From Rhizobium leguminosarum (GTDB lineage: Bacteria > Pseudomonadota > Alphaproteobacteria > Rhizobiales > Rhizobiaceae), in assembly GCF_001679785.1 (NCBI RefSeq), contig NZ_CP016292.1, positions 245,379 through 309,378 of the forward strand: a stretch of 64,000 nucleotides of DNA, given 5' to 3'. Positions 8,064-34,860 of the stretch are shown piece by piece; position 1 is the stretch's first letter; each line of letters begins with the position of its first letter. A program made the position numbers and the translations under genes. Under the pieces are notes generated by a model. It was not told where the DNA came from. It worked only from the letters and a program-made list of their open reading frames with translations, and did no database searches.

Positions 8064-9719
8064 ATGTCGCAGCCCATCGATCTCAGCCAGTTCCCGGACC
8101 TTCCCGTCGAGGTGTTGAACGCCTTTGCGGCGGTGCAGTTCGAGCTGTCGGTGGAGCGTGCAGCACGTCAGCATGAGCAGGCGGCGGTGGCCGAAAAGGA
8201 CGCCTTCATCACCGAGCTAAAGGAACTGATCGAGAAGCTTGAGGGCCAGGTTCAGGACTACCGGCGTACGAAGTTCGGGCCGAAATCGGAAAAGCTGGAT
8301 CCGACGCAGATGGAACTGGCGCTGGAGGACCTGGAGACGGCGATTGCCGAAACACAGGCCCAGATCGCCTTCGTTGAGGAAAAGATCGCGGCGAGCGGAC
8401 CCGATGTCGGCAAGGACGCCCCTCGCAAACAGCGCAAGACGCGCGCGCTGCCTGAGCACCTGCCGCGGGTCGAGCGGGTGATCGAGCCCGACAGCATTGC
8501 TTGCCCCTGTGGCTGCGGCAACATGGTGCGGATCGGCGAAGATCGGACGGAACGGCTCGATCAAATTCCGGCTTGCTATCAGGTGATAGTCACGATCCGC
8601 CCGAAATACGCTTGTCCCAAGGGCCGCACGGGCGTGGTACAGGCCAGAGCGCCGGCGCATTTGCTGGAAGGTAGCTGGCCGACCGAAGCCCTGTTGGCGC
8701 AGATCGCCGTGTCCAAGCATTCCGAACATATGCCGCTCAACCGTCAGGCGACAGTCATGGCCCGACACGGAGTGCCGATCGACCGTACGGTCCTGGCCGA
8801 TTGGATGGGCCGAACGGGTGCTGCGATCGCGCCGGTGGTAGACCGCATGGCCATGATCCTGAATCAGGGCAGTTCAAGACTTTATGTCGATGAGACTACG
8901 GCCCCGGTGTTGGATCCGGGCCGCGGCACGACGAAAACTGGCTATCTCTGGGCTGTTTTGCGCGATGATCGCGGTTGGAACGGCTCTGCGCCGACGGGCG
9001 TGGTCTTCCACTACCGGCCTGGGCGTAAAGGCGAATATGCCGCAGAAATCCTCGACGGCTTCAACGGCACGATCCAGGTCGATGCCTATGGTGGCTACTC
9101 GCACCTCGCCACGCTGGACCGCACGGGCGGTGATCCGCTAAAGCTGGCCTTCTGCTGGGCGCATGGCCGCAGAAAACTGATCAAGGCCAAGCCGAAGAAA
9201 GGTTCGCCCATCGTCGATGAGGCGTTGTTACGTATCGCCGCTCTTTACAAGATTGAAGACGGCATCCGAGGCCGTGATCCCGAATATCGCCGGGCTGTCC
9301 GCCAACACCTGTCCCGCCCATTGGTGGATGAGTTCTTCACCTGGCTGTCCGCTCAAGCCGCGCGCGTCTCGCGCAAGTCCGACCTCGGTCAGGCTATGGC
9401 CTATATGCTCAAACGCCAGGATGGCTTCCGGCTCTTCCTCGATGACGGCTGCGTCGACATCGATTCAAACCTGGTCGAAAACGCGATCCGCAGCCCGGCC
9501 ATGAACCGCCGCAACGCGCTGTTTGCCGGGCATGACGAGGGTGGCCGAAATTGGGCCCGCTTTGCCAGCCTGATCGGAAGCTGCAAAATGAATGGTGTCG
9601 AACCCTACGCCTACCTGCGAGATCTCTTCATCAGCCTCGCCAACGGTCATCTCGCCAAAGATATCGACGCACTCATGCCGTGGGCCTATGCGCACTGCCG
9701 GACCAGCGCCTCACAGTGA
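8064..9719 (+). CDS. tnpC: IS66 TnpC transposase (DDE)
   Basis: A 551-residue transposase of normal family length. The N-terminal ~110 residues form a coiled-coil-like leucine zipper region (ELKELIEKLEGQVQDYR) followed by RRTKFGPKSEKLD. A zinc-binding segment includes CPCGCGNMV and CPKGRTG. The catalytic domain has Asp in LYVDETTAPVLD, Asp in IQVDAYGGYSHL and Glu in SNLVENAIRSPAMNRR, and ends with the IS66 C-terminal domain (NWARFASLIGSCKMNGV). ATG 8064 is the only sensible start. All catalytic residues are present and no frameshift is seen. Confidence 0.95.
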   Translation: MSQPIDLSQFPDLPVEVLNAFAAVQFELSVERAARQHEQAAVAEKDAFITELKELIEKLEGQVQDYRRTKFGPKSEKLDPTQMELALEDLETAIAETQAQIAFVEEKIAASGPDVGKDAPRKQRKTRALPEHLPRVERVIEPDSIACPCGCGNMVRIGEDRTERLDQIPACYQVIVTIRPKYACPKGRTGVVQARAPAHLLEGSWPTEALLAQIAVSKHSEHMPLNRQATVMARHGVPIDRTVLADWMGRTGAAIAPVVDRMAMILNQGSSRLYVDETTAPVLDPGRGTTKTGYLWAVLRDDRGWNGSAPTGVVFHYRPGRKGEYAAEILDGFNGTIQVDAYGGYSHLATLDRTGGDPLKLAFCWAHGRRKLIKAKPKKGSPIVDEALLRIAALYKIEDGIRGRDPEYRRAVRQHLSRPLVDEFFTWLSAQAARVSRKSDLGQAMAYMLKRQDGFRLFLDDGCVDIDSNLVENAIRSPAMNRRNALFAGHDEGGRNWARFASLIGSCKMNGVEPYAYLRDLFISLANGHLAKDIDALMPWAYAHCRTSASQ

Positions 9720-10485
9720 GCTCGTCCGGGACTCTTCGATGAGCTCACAGAAAATCCGCAAGCGATAGACCTGACCGCTACAACCGCAAAATCAATGGGG
9801 TGGAGACGCCGCATACGCTGAGCCTGCGACTGGTCGAAGAAATGCTGCTGGAGCGCGGCATCGTGGTTTCCTATGAGACGATCCGGTGTTGGGCGAGGAA
9901 GTTCGGCCCGGATTATGCGTGCCGCTTGCGGCGGAAGGCGCCAAGCCCAGATGATGTGTGGCATCTGGACGAGGTGGTCGTGACGATCGGCGGACGCAAA
10001 CACTGGCTCTGGCGCGCCGTCGATCAGGATGGCTACGTTCTCGACGAGATCGTCCAGACCCGCCGCAACACCAAGGCTGCCAAGCGTCTGCTAACGCGGT
10101 TGATGAAGAAGCAGGGATGTCTGCCGAAGCGGATCGTCACCGACAAGCTTCGCTCTTATGGCGCAGCACGGCGGCATGTGATGCCCACCGTCGAGCATCG
10201 ATCACACAAGGGGCTGAACAACCGCGCCGAAAACTCGCATCTTCCTCTGCGGAAACGGGAGCGGATCATGCAGCGATTTCGCTCGCCGGGTTCGCTGCAA
10301 CGTTTCGTCAGTGTGTTCTCCGCGATCCGAAATCTCTTCGTCCCCGCACGCTCCAACCACTCTGCCACCGCTGTTCATCTGCATCGCCTCACGGCGATGG
10401 CACATTGGAAGGCGGTCACCGCGACAGCGGCCTGATCCAACCAGCATGCCGAAAGCTTACTTGATCGAGTTAACCTGACATCACC

Positions 10486-10578
10486 GACCGCATATCTCAC
10501 GTAGAAAAATACCGCGTATAAAATCACGTCTTTCGGGTAATGACTGCCTTTGAAATCGACCATGATCGGGAAACTCAA
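10486..10578 (-). pseudogene. N-terminal stub of another IS6-family transposase
   Basis: Minus-strand residues MVDFKGSHYPKDVILYAVFF followed by YVRYAV match the opening of a different IS6 subgroup (the IS26-like DFKG...PKDVILFAVFFYVRY type). The match stops exactly where the right repeat of the split IS6 ends (10485), so the rest was removed by that element. On the other side the IS21 begins about 10 bp away. Dead fragment. Confidence 0.7.
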
Positions 10579-10590
10579 TCTGCCTGCTTG

Positions 10591-10659
10591 CGTATTTCGG
10601 AAGAACGGGACAGTCGTTTCACTAAATCGCGGACAATGGTTTCACTAATTCCGGGACAG
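10591..10659. repeat. IS21 left-end repeats, three 23-bp units
   Basis: Three units ending GGGACAG, CGGACAA and GGGACAG recur at exactly 23 bp (GGACA at 10608, 10631 and 10654); two of them begin with GTTTCACTAA. They are in inverted orientation to the units at the right end and are presumed IstA binding sites. Confidence 0.8.
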
Positions 10660-10694
10660 CATGGTGTGGTCGATTTTCGCCTGCCTGGTTGAAG

Positions 10695-11471
10695 TCATGA
10701 GCGATTGATTTCGCCGTTTTCAGCGCCGGTCAAGTGGGATGGTGTTTTTTGCCGTCGCATGCTGTCGCCTTCAAGGGCAATGCGGTGCGCATTGTGGATG
10801 ATCCGATCGAGGATTGCGTCTGCGATGGTCGGTTCTCCGATCATGTCATGCCACTGGGCGACAGGAAGCTGCGCGGTGATGAGCGTTGATTTCCGGCGAT
10901 AGCGTTCCTCGAAGATTTCCAGCAGGTCGAGGCGTTGTTGATCTGTGAGCGTGTGCGTTCCCCAGTCGTCGAGGATCAGCAACTGGACGCGGGCGAGTTT
11001 GTCGACCAGGCGTGGAAAGCGGCCGTCAAGCCTGGCAAGGCCCAGATCTTCGAACAGACGCGGCATACGCAGGTAGAGGATGGAATGATCGAGCCGGGCA
11101 GCCTGACGGCCGAAGGCGCAGGCGAGCCAGGTTTTTCCCGTGCCGGTCTGGCCGGTGATGATCATATTCTCATGTGCCTTCAACCACGCCCCTTGCGCAA
11201 GCGACAGAGTGTTGCGGCGGTCGAGACCACGATGAGCGGCAAAGTCGATGTTCTCGATGCAGGCGTCGGGAAAGCGGAGCTTTGAAGCTGCAAGCCGGTT
11301 GGTCAGGCGCTTGTCGGATCGCAGAGCCGTTTCCCGATCGAGCATCAGGCCGAGCCACTCGTCGCGGCTGAGATCGCTGCTGTTGTTCTGAGCGGCAAGT
11401 TCGCGATAGGCCGTTGCCATTCCGGCAAGGCCAAGGGCCTGCATCTGATCGAGGGTTGGATGTGTCAGCAT
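10695..11471 (-). CDS. istB: IS21 helper ATPase IstB
   Basis: A 258-residue AAA+ ATPase that assists the IstA transposase in target capture. Walker A is GQTGTGKT (about residues 107-114) and Walker B LLILDDWG (about 164-171), followed by the family sequence [21 protein letters not shown] start at ATG 11471 ([15 protein letters not shown]), which matches family length. The frame is open further upstream, but that would add about 68 low-complexity residues translated from the istA 3' end. The start lies 16 bp after the istA stop, so the two are co-transcribed. It is intact. Confidence 0.94.
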   Translation of the reverse strand: MLTHPTLDQMQALGLAGMATAYRELAAQNNSSDLSRDEWLGLMLDRETALRSDKRLTNRLAASKLRFPDACIENIDFAAHRGLDRRNTLSLAQGAWLKAHENMIITGQTGTGKTWLACAFGRQAARLDHSILYLRMPRLFEDLGLARLDGRFPRLVDKLARVQLLILDDWGTHTLTDQQRLDLLEIFEERYRRKSTLITAQLPVAQWHDMIGEPTIADAILDRIIHNAHRIALEGDSMRRQKTPSHLTGAENGEINRS

Positions 11472-11487
11472 GGGTCTTTCCTTTCCT

Positions 11488-13041
11488 TCACTGGTAATAG
11501 GAGCCGCCGCGGATGTTGGTGTGCGGCGGGGTGGGTTTTGCCGGGTCTGTCTGGGGTTTGGTTCGATCGAGACCGGATTTGAGAATGGCGGCGACAGAGG
11601 AATAGGTGATGGAGTTGATGACCAGCGCCCGCTCGCACGCCGCTTCCAGGCGATCCGTCTCGTAACGGCGGGCAAGGGACAGAATGCCGAAGGCCGAGCG
11701 ATATCCTTGTTCGGGATGAGGACGATCGCGCATCATCCGCTCGACCAGAATGGCGGTGTTCACCCCGATCCTTGCCGCCTGGTTCAAAAGCGATGCCGGC
11801 GTCGTGTTGGCATAACGCTGGTGGGATTTGGGCATATGCTCGTTGACCGTCACATGCCCGGATCGCTGAGAACGCCTGATATGGCTGGCAATCCGCTTGT
11901 GATCGAGAAATACCTCGACCACCCGGTGGGTCAGACGCACATCAACCTGTCGGCCGATCAAGCGGTGCGGCACAGAGTAGAACGTCTTGTCGACCTCGAC
12001 ATGGTAATCGGGATGGACCTTCGCCGATTTCCATTCCGCATAGTCGAACGGCGTTGCTGGCAGCGGCGCAAGCGCCTTTCTCTCTACCTCCTCGAACAGG
12101 TCTCGGCGCGACTTTCCGATGTGGCGCATCGGGCGGTTGTTCAAGTCGTCAAGCAGAACCGAGATCGCGGCATTCAGATCAGCCAGACTGAAGAAGCGTC
12201 GGTTTCTGAGGCGAGCCAATATCCAGCGCTCGACGATCAGCACTGCACCTTCGACCTTGGCTTTGTCACGCGGCTTGCGGCTTCTGGTCGGCAGGATGGT
12301 CGTATCGTAATGTTCGGCCATAGCAGCGAAGGTGGCGTTGAGCGTCGGCTCGAACCACAGCGCCTTGGCGACGCCTGCCTTCAGGTTGTCGCACACGATC
12401 GCCTTCGTGACGCCGCCGAAGAAGCTCAGCGCGCGTTCCTGGCCCTCGATCCAGTCCGGCAGTTTCTGGCTGAAGCTGGCACAGGCGAATGTCAACGACG
12501 AGGCGGGAAGCATCGCCACAAAGATTTGTGCCGAATGGATGACGCCGGTCGAAGGGTCGATGATGGGGATGGTGTGGCCGGCATAATCCGTCTGCATCAC
12601 CGCGCCCGCCTCATGACGGTTGCGGAACGTCGCGTGAGCGCGGCGTTCGAAGACGGCAAAACGGTCGCAAAACCATGTGTAGCCGTAGCCGTCGGGATGG
12701 CTCGCCCTGTATTCCTGCCAGAGCAGCGTCAGCGTTACACCCTTGCGCTTCAGCTCGGCGGAAACGGACCGCCAATCCGGCTCGACCAAGTCCTGTGGCG
12801 GCCGGCCAACGCGCCGGAAAAGATGTCGCTCCAGCGCGGCATCATCGTCCAGGCCCGCAGGCAACGGCCAGACCGAAAGTCCGGTCTCCCTCGCTCGCAA
12901 CAGATACGTCGCCACAGAGGTTTTGCTGATCTTCAGGCGTTCCGAAACGGCGCGAACCGAAAGGCCCTGCTCGTGCGTCAGTCGCAGTATCGATCGAATG
13001 TCTTTCACTGTCGTTCGTCTCGCTTGCTTCCGTCTTGGCAT
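11488..13041 (-). CDS. istA: IS21 transposase IstA
   Basis: A 517-residue DDE transposase. The N-terminal helix-turn-helix domain ([20 protein letters not shown]) binds the terminal repeats. The integrase-like core has Asp in [12 protein letters not shown], Asp in [11 protein letters not shown] and Glu in [15 protein letters not shown]. The C-terminal domain contains [20 protein letters not shown] 13041 ([11 protein letters not shown]) is preferred; an upstream in-frame ATG at 13071 adds ten residues with no family support. It is co-directional with istB and shows no frame defects, so the element is probably functional. Confidence 0.94.
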   Translation of the reverse strand: MPRRKQARRTTVKDIRSILRLTHEQGLSVRAVSERLKISKTSVATYLLRARETGLSVWPLPAGLDDDAALERHLFRRVGRPPQDLVEPDWRSVSAELKRKGVTLTLLWQEYRASHPDGYGYTWFCDRFAVFERRAHATFRNRHEAGAVMQTDYAGHTIPIIDPSTGVIHSAQIFVAMLPASSLTFACASFSQKLPDWIEGQERALSFFGGVTKAIVCDNLKAGVAKALWFEPTLNATFAAMAEHYDTTILPTRSRKPRDKAKVEGAVLIVERWILARLRNRRFFSLADLNAAISVLLDDLNNRPMRHIGKSRRDLFEEVERKALAPLPATPFDYAEWKSAKVHPDYHVEVDKTFYSVPHRLIGRQVDVRLTHRVVEVFLDHKRIASHIRRSQRSGHVTVNEHMPKSHQRYANTTPASLLNQAARIGVNTAILVERMMRDRPHPEQGYRSAFGILSLARRYETDRLEAACERALVINSITYSSVAAILKSGLDRTKPQTDPAKPTPPHTNIRGGSYYQ

Positions 13042-13121
13042 GGCCCCTCTCAACCGATGATGAGGAGGCAATCTGCCAGAACGGCGCTTGCGAAAATCGA
13101 CCTTAAATCCACGTCCGAGAC

Positions 13122-13211
13122 TGTCCCGGAATTAGCGGAATCGCTGTCCCGTATTTACTGAAATCGCTGTCCGCGAATTACCGGAATTGCTGTCCCGAAA
13201 TTAGTGAAACA
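13122..13211. repeat. IS21 right-end repeats, four 23-bp units
   Basis: TGTCCCG-type units start at 13122, 13145, 13168 and 13191, exactly 23 bp apart; each continues into an AATTA/ATTTA stretch and a GGAAT or GAAA tail. They mirror the left-end repeats in inverted orientation. Confidence 0.82.
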
Positions 13212-13528
13212 CGCAGCCTGCTCATCTTCAACCCGGATCTACGCCTACCATACTGGTTGCAAACCCGGTGAAAAGTTTTGCGACAGAACCTCGCGACGTT
13301 GCAGCTTTCTCAGTTGCCGCAAACTTCGCGGCAATGTTTGCTTCTACGAGGGCTGTTCTTGGTCGTCATGCCGCTTGCGGAGATTTCATTCATGGCGGCG
13401 ACACCGGCACGACGAACAGCTTTCCGATGACGACCGACCGTCAGACGAAGAGCTTCGCCTGAATTCGCGAGAAGATGCCATCGACTCCGAGATCTGAGTG
13501 GCATCAGGTGCGCCTAGAGTCCACACCA
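13212..13528. other. 317 bp between IS21 and IS481; no intact gene, holds the pre-insertion NRPS tail
   Basis: Short frames on both strands show no convincing coding character. The last ~25 bases (13504-13528) are the minus-strand 3' end of the NRPS gene before IS481 entered: joined across the CCTAAG duplication they read Gly-Val-Asp-Ser-Arg-Arg-Thr and a TGA at 13504-13506. The rest is original DNA downstream of the NRPS. Confidence 0.5.
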
Positions 13529-13534
13529 CCTAAG
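13529..13534. repeat. IS481 target duplication CCTAAG (second copy 14537-14542)
   Basis: CCTAAG directly abuts both terminal repeats of the IS481 element. The right copy lies in the reading frame of the NRPS and also supplies the stop codon of the transposase. Confidence 0.85.
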
Positions 13535-14529
13535 TGTTTAGTCCCGGCATTTGATGGTGCATTATTTTCCTTAGAATGGAGGGAGGCACTATGGGCCAGG
13601 TTCTACACGGGAGCGCCACAACGACAGAGGCAATCCGTCGAGCAATACAAAATAGTGAAGAGAGCCTGAGAGCGCTTTCAAAGCGGTATGGGGTCAATCA
13701 GAAGACAATAGCCAAATGGAAGAGACGGACATCATTGGCCGATCTTCCGACAGGCCCGAAGGACCCGCATTCGACAATCCTCTCCCTTGAAGAAGAAGCC
13801 GTCATCGTCGCCTTTCGCAGGCATACATTGCTGCCTCTTGATGACTGCCTCTATGCCCTTCAACCGACGATCCCGCATCTGACACGTTCGTCCCTGCACA
13901 GGTGTCTGCAGCGCCACGGCATTTCACGCCTGCCGGAAGTGAAAGGCGACAAAGAACCGAAGAAAAAGTTCAAAAGCTACCCGATCGGCTACTTCCACGT
14001 CGATATTGCCGAGGTGCAGACGGCTGAGGGCAAGCTCTATCTCTTCGTGGCGATTGATCGCACGTCCAAGTTCGCCTTCGCTGAGCTCTATGCCAAAGCT
14101 GGCAAGATGAATGCCGCCCAGTTCCTGCGCAACCTGATCGCGGCGGTGCCCTACACCATCCATACTATCCTGACCGATAATGGCATCCAGTTCACCAACC
14201 GGGCCTGTGACCAAAATGCCTTCCAGCACATCTTCGACCGAGTCTGTGAGGAATACGAGATCGAGCATCGCCTGACAAAGGTTAAGCACCCATGGACCAA
14301 TGGGCAGGTCGAGCGGATGAACCGGACGATCAAGGAAGCGACTGTCAAGCGCTTCCACTACGACGATCACGCACAACTGAAAAAGCATCTCGCCGACTTC
14401 ATCGACGCCTACAATTTTGGGCGCAGGCTCAAGACACTAAAGGGCCTCACCCCCTACGAGTTCATCTGCAAAAGGTGGACTTCCGAGCCAGATCGATTCA
14501 TCATCGATCCTATCCATCAAATGCCGGGA

Positions 14530-14536
<7 letters not shown>
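13535..14536 (+). mobile_element. Complete IS481-family element, 1,002 bp
   Basis: Perfect terminal inverted repeats begin TGTTTAGTCCCGGCATTTGA at the left, with the complement at the right end (about 14514-14536). A 6-bp target duplication CCTAAG and a single transposase gene complete the picture. It is inserted in the last codons of the NRPS gene in convergent orientation. The intact repeats and duplication point to a recent simple insertion. Confidence 0.92.

Positions 14537-14541
<5 letters not shown>
13591..14541 (+). CDS. IS481-family transposase (DDE)
   Basis: A 316-residue transposase: N-terminal helix-turn-helix (SEESLRALSKRYGVNQKTIA), then an integrase core with Asp in YFHVDIAEVQ, Asp in ILTDNGIQFT and Glu in TNGQVERMNRTIKE, and the family tail KTLKGLTPYEFICKRW. 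ATG 13591 is preceded by GGAGGCACT, an excellent ribosome binding site; the frame opens earlier at 13576 without support. The coding region passes through the right inverted repeat, so the Thr codon straddles the IS edge and the TAA lies in the target duplication. It therefore overlaps the convergent NRPS 3' end by 12 bp. Confidence 0.94.
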
Positions 14542-31569
<17,028 letters not shown>

Positions 31570-31570
<1 letters not shown>

Positions 31571-34500
31571 CCAGATCCGCCAGCACCGGCGTGGCGAACA
31601 GCCTCGTCAGCGGCAGCTCGACACCAACAGCCTGCGACAGCCGGCTCGAGAGCTGCACCGCCAGGAGCGAGTGGCCGCCGAGCTCGAAGAAGTTGTCGTT
31701 GCGTCCGACCCGCTCGACACCGAGGAGCTCTTGCCAGATCCCGGCCAGCAGCGTCTCGACCGCGCCCTGCGGCGCTTCATAGGCGGTGCGCGCATAGGCA
31801 TCGTCGTCGGGGGCCGGCAGCGCCTGGCGGTCGAGCTTGCCGTTCGGTGTCAAGGGCAGCCCATCCAGCCGCACGAAGGCGCTCGGCACCATGTAGTCGG
31901 CAGCCGCCCGCCCAGATGGGCGCGCAAGGCGCCGGCCAGCCCGCTTCCATCCTCGTCGTCCGATCCTGCCTCGGGTCCACACACGACATAGGCGACAAGG
32001 TGCTGGTCGCCGGCGCGGTCCTGGCGCGCCACCACCACCGCATCGCCGACAAGCTCGTGCTCGCAAAGCCGTGCGGCGATCTCGCCCGGCTCGATGCGGA
32101 AGCCGCGGATCTTCACCTGGTCGTCGTTGCGGCCCAAAAACTCCAGATTGCCGTCCGGCAGATAACGACCCAGGTCGCCGCTCCGGTACAGACGGTCGCC
32201 CTCCACAAACGGACTGGCGATGAACCGCGCCGCCGTCAGCTCGGGACGGTTGAGGTAGCCACGCGCAACCCCCGCTCCGCCGATGTAAAGCTCACCCACC
32301 GCCCCGAACGGCACCGGCTGACCATGAGCGTCCAGAAGGTAGATCCGCGTGTTGGCGATCGGACGGCCGATCGGGACGACTGACCCGTCAAAATCAGCCG
32401 GACAACTCCAAACCGTCACGTCGATAGCAGCTTCCGTGGGACCATATAGATTGTGCAGGCCAGTCCAAGGCAATACGCGCCGAACCTTGTGCGCAAGGGA
32501 GGCAGCAAGTGCCTCGCCACTGCACACGAGACGCTGCAGTGATGTGCAGCGATCAACGCTCTTCGCCTCCATAAAGCTGACCAGCATGGATGGTACAAAG
32601 TGCGCAGTGGTGATGCGATGACTGATTATAAGGTTTACAAGGGCATCTGGATCTTTGTGTGCAGCCGGAGGCGCCAGTACCAGGGTCGCCCCCTCAAGCA
32701 ACGTCCAGAAGAATTCCCAGGCCGAGACGTCGAAGCCAAATGGCGTCTTCTGCAAGACGACATCAGTCGCATTAAGAGCGTAGGCTTTCTGCATCCAGAT
32801 CAGGCGATTGAGAATAGCCCGATGCTCATTCTGTGCCCCTTTGGGTGTTCCGGTGGAGCCTGAGGTGTAGATGACATAGGCGAGATGGCGCGGGCTCAGG
32901 CCAAGGGCGCGCGGGTCCGGGTTCGAGGCCGGCAGTTCGGCCCAGGCCGGGGTGGCCGTCTCCAGATCGACCACCGTCAGATCGACCACCGTCAGATCGA
33001 CAAGCGCCTCGGGGCCGAGTGCGGCGCGTCCGGCGGCATCGCAAAGCAGCAGCCGCGGTGCGGCATCCTCGACAATCTGCCGCAGCCGCGCCGACGGATA
33101 GGCCGGATCCAGCGGCAGATAGGCGCCGCCCGCCTTGAGGATCGCCAAAAGACCCACCACCATCGCCGGGCTGCGTTCCAGGCAGATCGCCACCGGCTGA
33201 TCCGGCCTGACCCCAAGGGCGATCAGATGATGGGCCAGCCGGTTGGCCCGCGCGTTGAGCTCGCCATAGCTTAGCTCTTCGTCCTCATGGACGAGGGCGA
33301 CGGCTTCGGGTGCGCGCCGGACCTGTTGCTCGAACAGCTCATGGATGCACCGCTCCGACGGATAGGTCGCCGCCGTCCGGTTCAGATCCTCCAGCAGATA
33401 GGTGCGCTCGGCGGCCGGCAGGATGTCGAGGTCGCGCACCGGCCTATTGGGGGCATGCTCCAGCGCCTCGGCCAGTTGCTCGAGCACCTGCTGCATGTAG
33501 CCGCAGACCCGATCCGCAGAGATCGGCTCCACCACCTGCGCCGTCAGGCCGAGCGCCTCGCCAGAATCCTCCACCGACAGGGTCAGTGGATAGTTGGTGC
33601 GCTCCTCGCTGCCCAGCCATTCCATGCCGGACAGGACATCATCCGCTTCGCAGGCGACCGCCGGCGTGTTGTGACGGTAGTTCAACAGCGCGCTGAACAG
33701 CGGCGCCGGCGCCGCCACCCCGCTGCAGCGTTGCGCCAGCGCCAGCGAGGCATGCTCGTGCGCCAGCAGCTCGGAAAGCCGCGCATGCGTGGTCCGCACG
33801 CTCGCCTCGACCCCGGTCCCGTCGAGGTCAAGCCGCACAGGCAGGGTGTTGATGAACAGGCCCAGCGCCCGGTCGGCGCCGGCACCGGCATGCATGCGGC
33901 CGAACAGCACCGTGCCGAACACCACCTGCTCGCGGCCGCTGCTCAGCGCCACCACCTGCCCCCAGGCCAGATGGCAAAGGCTCGCCAGGCTCACCCCCAG
34001 CCGCCGCGCCTGTTGCCGCAGCCGATCGTTGAGCGCCTGCGGCAGCATCCGCCGTGCCTCGCGGGATCCGCTGCCGTCGCCGTAGACCTCGCTCAGCCCG
34101 AACGGCATGGTCGGCTCGTCGATGTCGGCCAATTGTTCCCGGAAGAACGCTTCATGCGCCTTGGCATCAACCCCCAGCCGCGCCTGCGCCACCAGGTTGC
34201 GGAACGGCTGCGGTGCTGCCAGCTCATGGGCGCGCCCGTCAAGCACGGCCCGCACCTCGGCATCCATCACTTCCAGCGTCGTGTGATCGCCGATCAGATG
34301 GTGCAGCAGCTGCAGCAGCAGCCAGCGCCCGCTGCCGGGCTCTCGCGCGATCACGAACCGCATCAGCGGCGCCCGGCCAAGGTCGATGCGCTGCCGGCGT
34401 GGATCGAACCGCCGCCGGAGCTCCTCGGCGCCGGAACCGTCACAGTCATCCAGCTCGACCTCGCTCACCTGTAGCGGCGCACGCCGCCACACCACCTGGG

Positions 34501-34860
34501 CCGGGCTCGACAGCCCCTCCCAGACAAAGGCCGTGCGCAGGATGTCGTGCCGATCCACCACCTGCTGAACCGCGCCAAGATAGCGCTCCAACAGGCCACG
34601 GTCGGCAAAGGCCATCTGCGAGACCAGCAGATAGGGATCGCCCCGGCTGGCCAGCAGATGATGGAACAGGATGCCGTCCTGCAGCGGCGACAGGCCATAA
34701 ATGTCCTGGATGTTGCCGACGCCGCCGGGAACCGTGGCGACGATCCGGTCGATCTCCGGCTGGGCCAGCTCGATGAGCGGCAGCATCTGCGGCGTAATCG
34801 CCGTGCTGTGCTCGGTGATCAGGTTGGCCGGCACCGCCACCTCGTGATGGCTGCCAAGGC
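31570..34860 (-). other. NRPS module M6: dual C/E - A(Ser) - T
   Basis: Dual-type C (about 33.4-34.86 kb). The pocket block 32350-32845 starts unusually early: the usual [10 protein letters not shown] is GTPKGAQNEH. Code D-V-W-H-V-S-L-I-D-K, essentially the serine code. It holds a 15-bp tandem duplication (32965-32994) adding LTVVD, and a 1-bp frame break at 31899-31900. T Ser codon 31668-31670. It is the only Ser module in the window. Confidence 0.8.

Larger units (their letters stand above)
7114..9816 (+). mobile_element. Complete IS66-family element, 2,703 bp
   Basis: The terminal inverted repeats are GTATGCGCCGCCTACA at the left and the complement of GTATGCGGCGTCTCCA at the right. They are flanked by a perfect 8-bp target duplication GCTGAGCC at 7106-7113 and 9817-9824, the duplication size expected for IS66. 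It carries tnpA, tnpB and tnpC in the canonical order on one strand. The perfect duplication implies simple, fairly recent insertion without later rearrangement. Confidence 0.93.
7020..10435 (+). pseudogene. IS6-family transposase interrupted by IS66
   Basis: The N-terminal 31 codons (7020-7113) open with SYKRHRFPPSLIAHAVWLY and end at FPLS. The rest resumes at 9825-10435 with RLVEEMLLERGIVVSYE and contains all catalytic residues: Asp in WHLDEVVVTIGGRKHW, Asp in IVTDKLRSYGAARR and Glu in NNRAENSHLPLRKRER. The two parts total 705 nt, exactly 235 codons, so precise excision of IS66 plus one target copy would restore a 234-residue enzyme. As it stands, the downstream part could be translated only from an internal start such as GTG 9800 and would lack the N-terminal region. 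Confidence 0.88.
6969..10485 (+). mobile_element. IS6-family element split by an IS66 insertion
   Basis: The left end GGTGATGTCAGATTAACT (6969) and the complement of the right end (GGTGATGTCAGGTTAACT, ending 10485) are matching inverted repeats. Removing the IS66 and one copy of its target duplication leaves ~806 bp, the expected IS6 length, with one continuous transposase frame. No 8-bp duplication flanks the IS6 itself. The order of events is clear: IS6 arrived first and IS66 landed in it later. Confidence 0.85.
10589..13211 (-). mobile_element. Complete IS21-family element (~2.6 kb)
   Basis: It contains istA and istB on the minus strand in normal order, bounded by multiple 23-bp-periodic repeats ending near TG (10589) and CA (13211), the terminal dinucleotides used by IS21. 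The exact left base is uncertain by a few bases and I could not establish a target duplication. Confidence 0.82.

Noticed and set aside
8217..8768. 183-codon minus-strand frame inside IS66 tnpC
   Set aside because: Shadow of the tnpC gene; no family features.
11470..13161. 563-codon plus-strand frame opposite istA
   Set aside because: It is antisense to a clear IstA transposase with catalytic residues and has no recognisable motif or ribosome binding site.
13204..13497. 97-codon plus-strand frame between IS21 and IS481
   Set aside because: It begins inside the IS21 end repeat, is Cys/Arg/His-rich without motifs, and has no ribosome binding site; overlapping alternatives exist in other frames.
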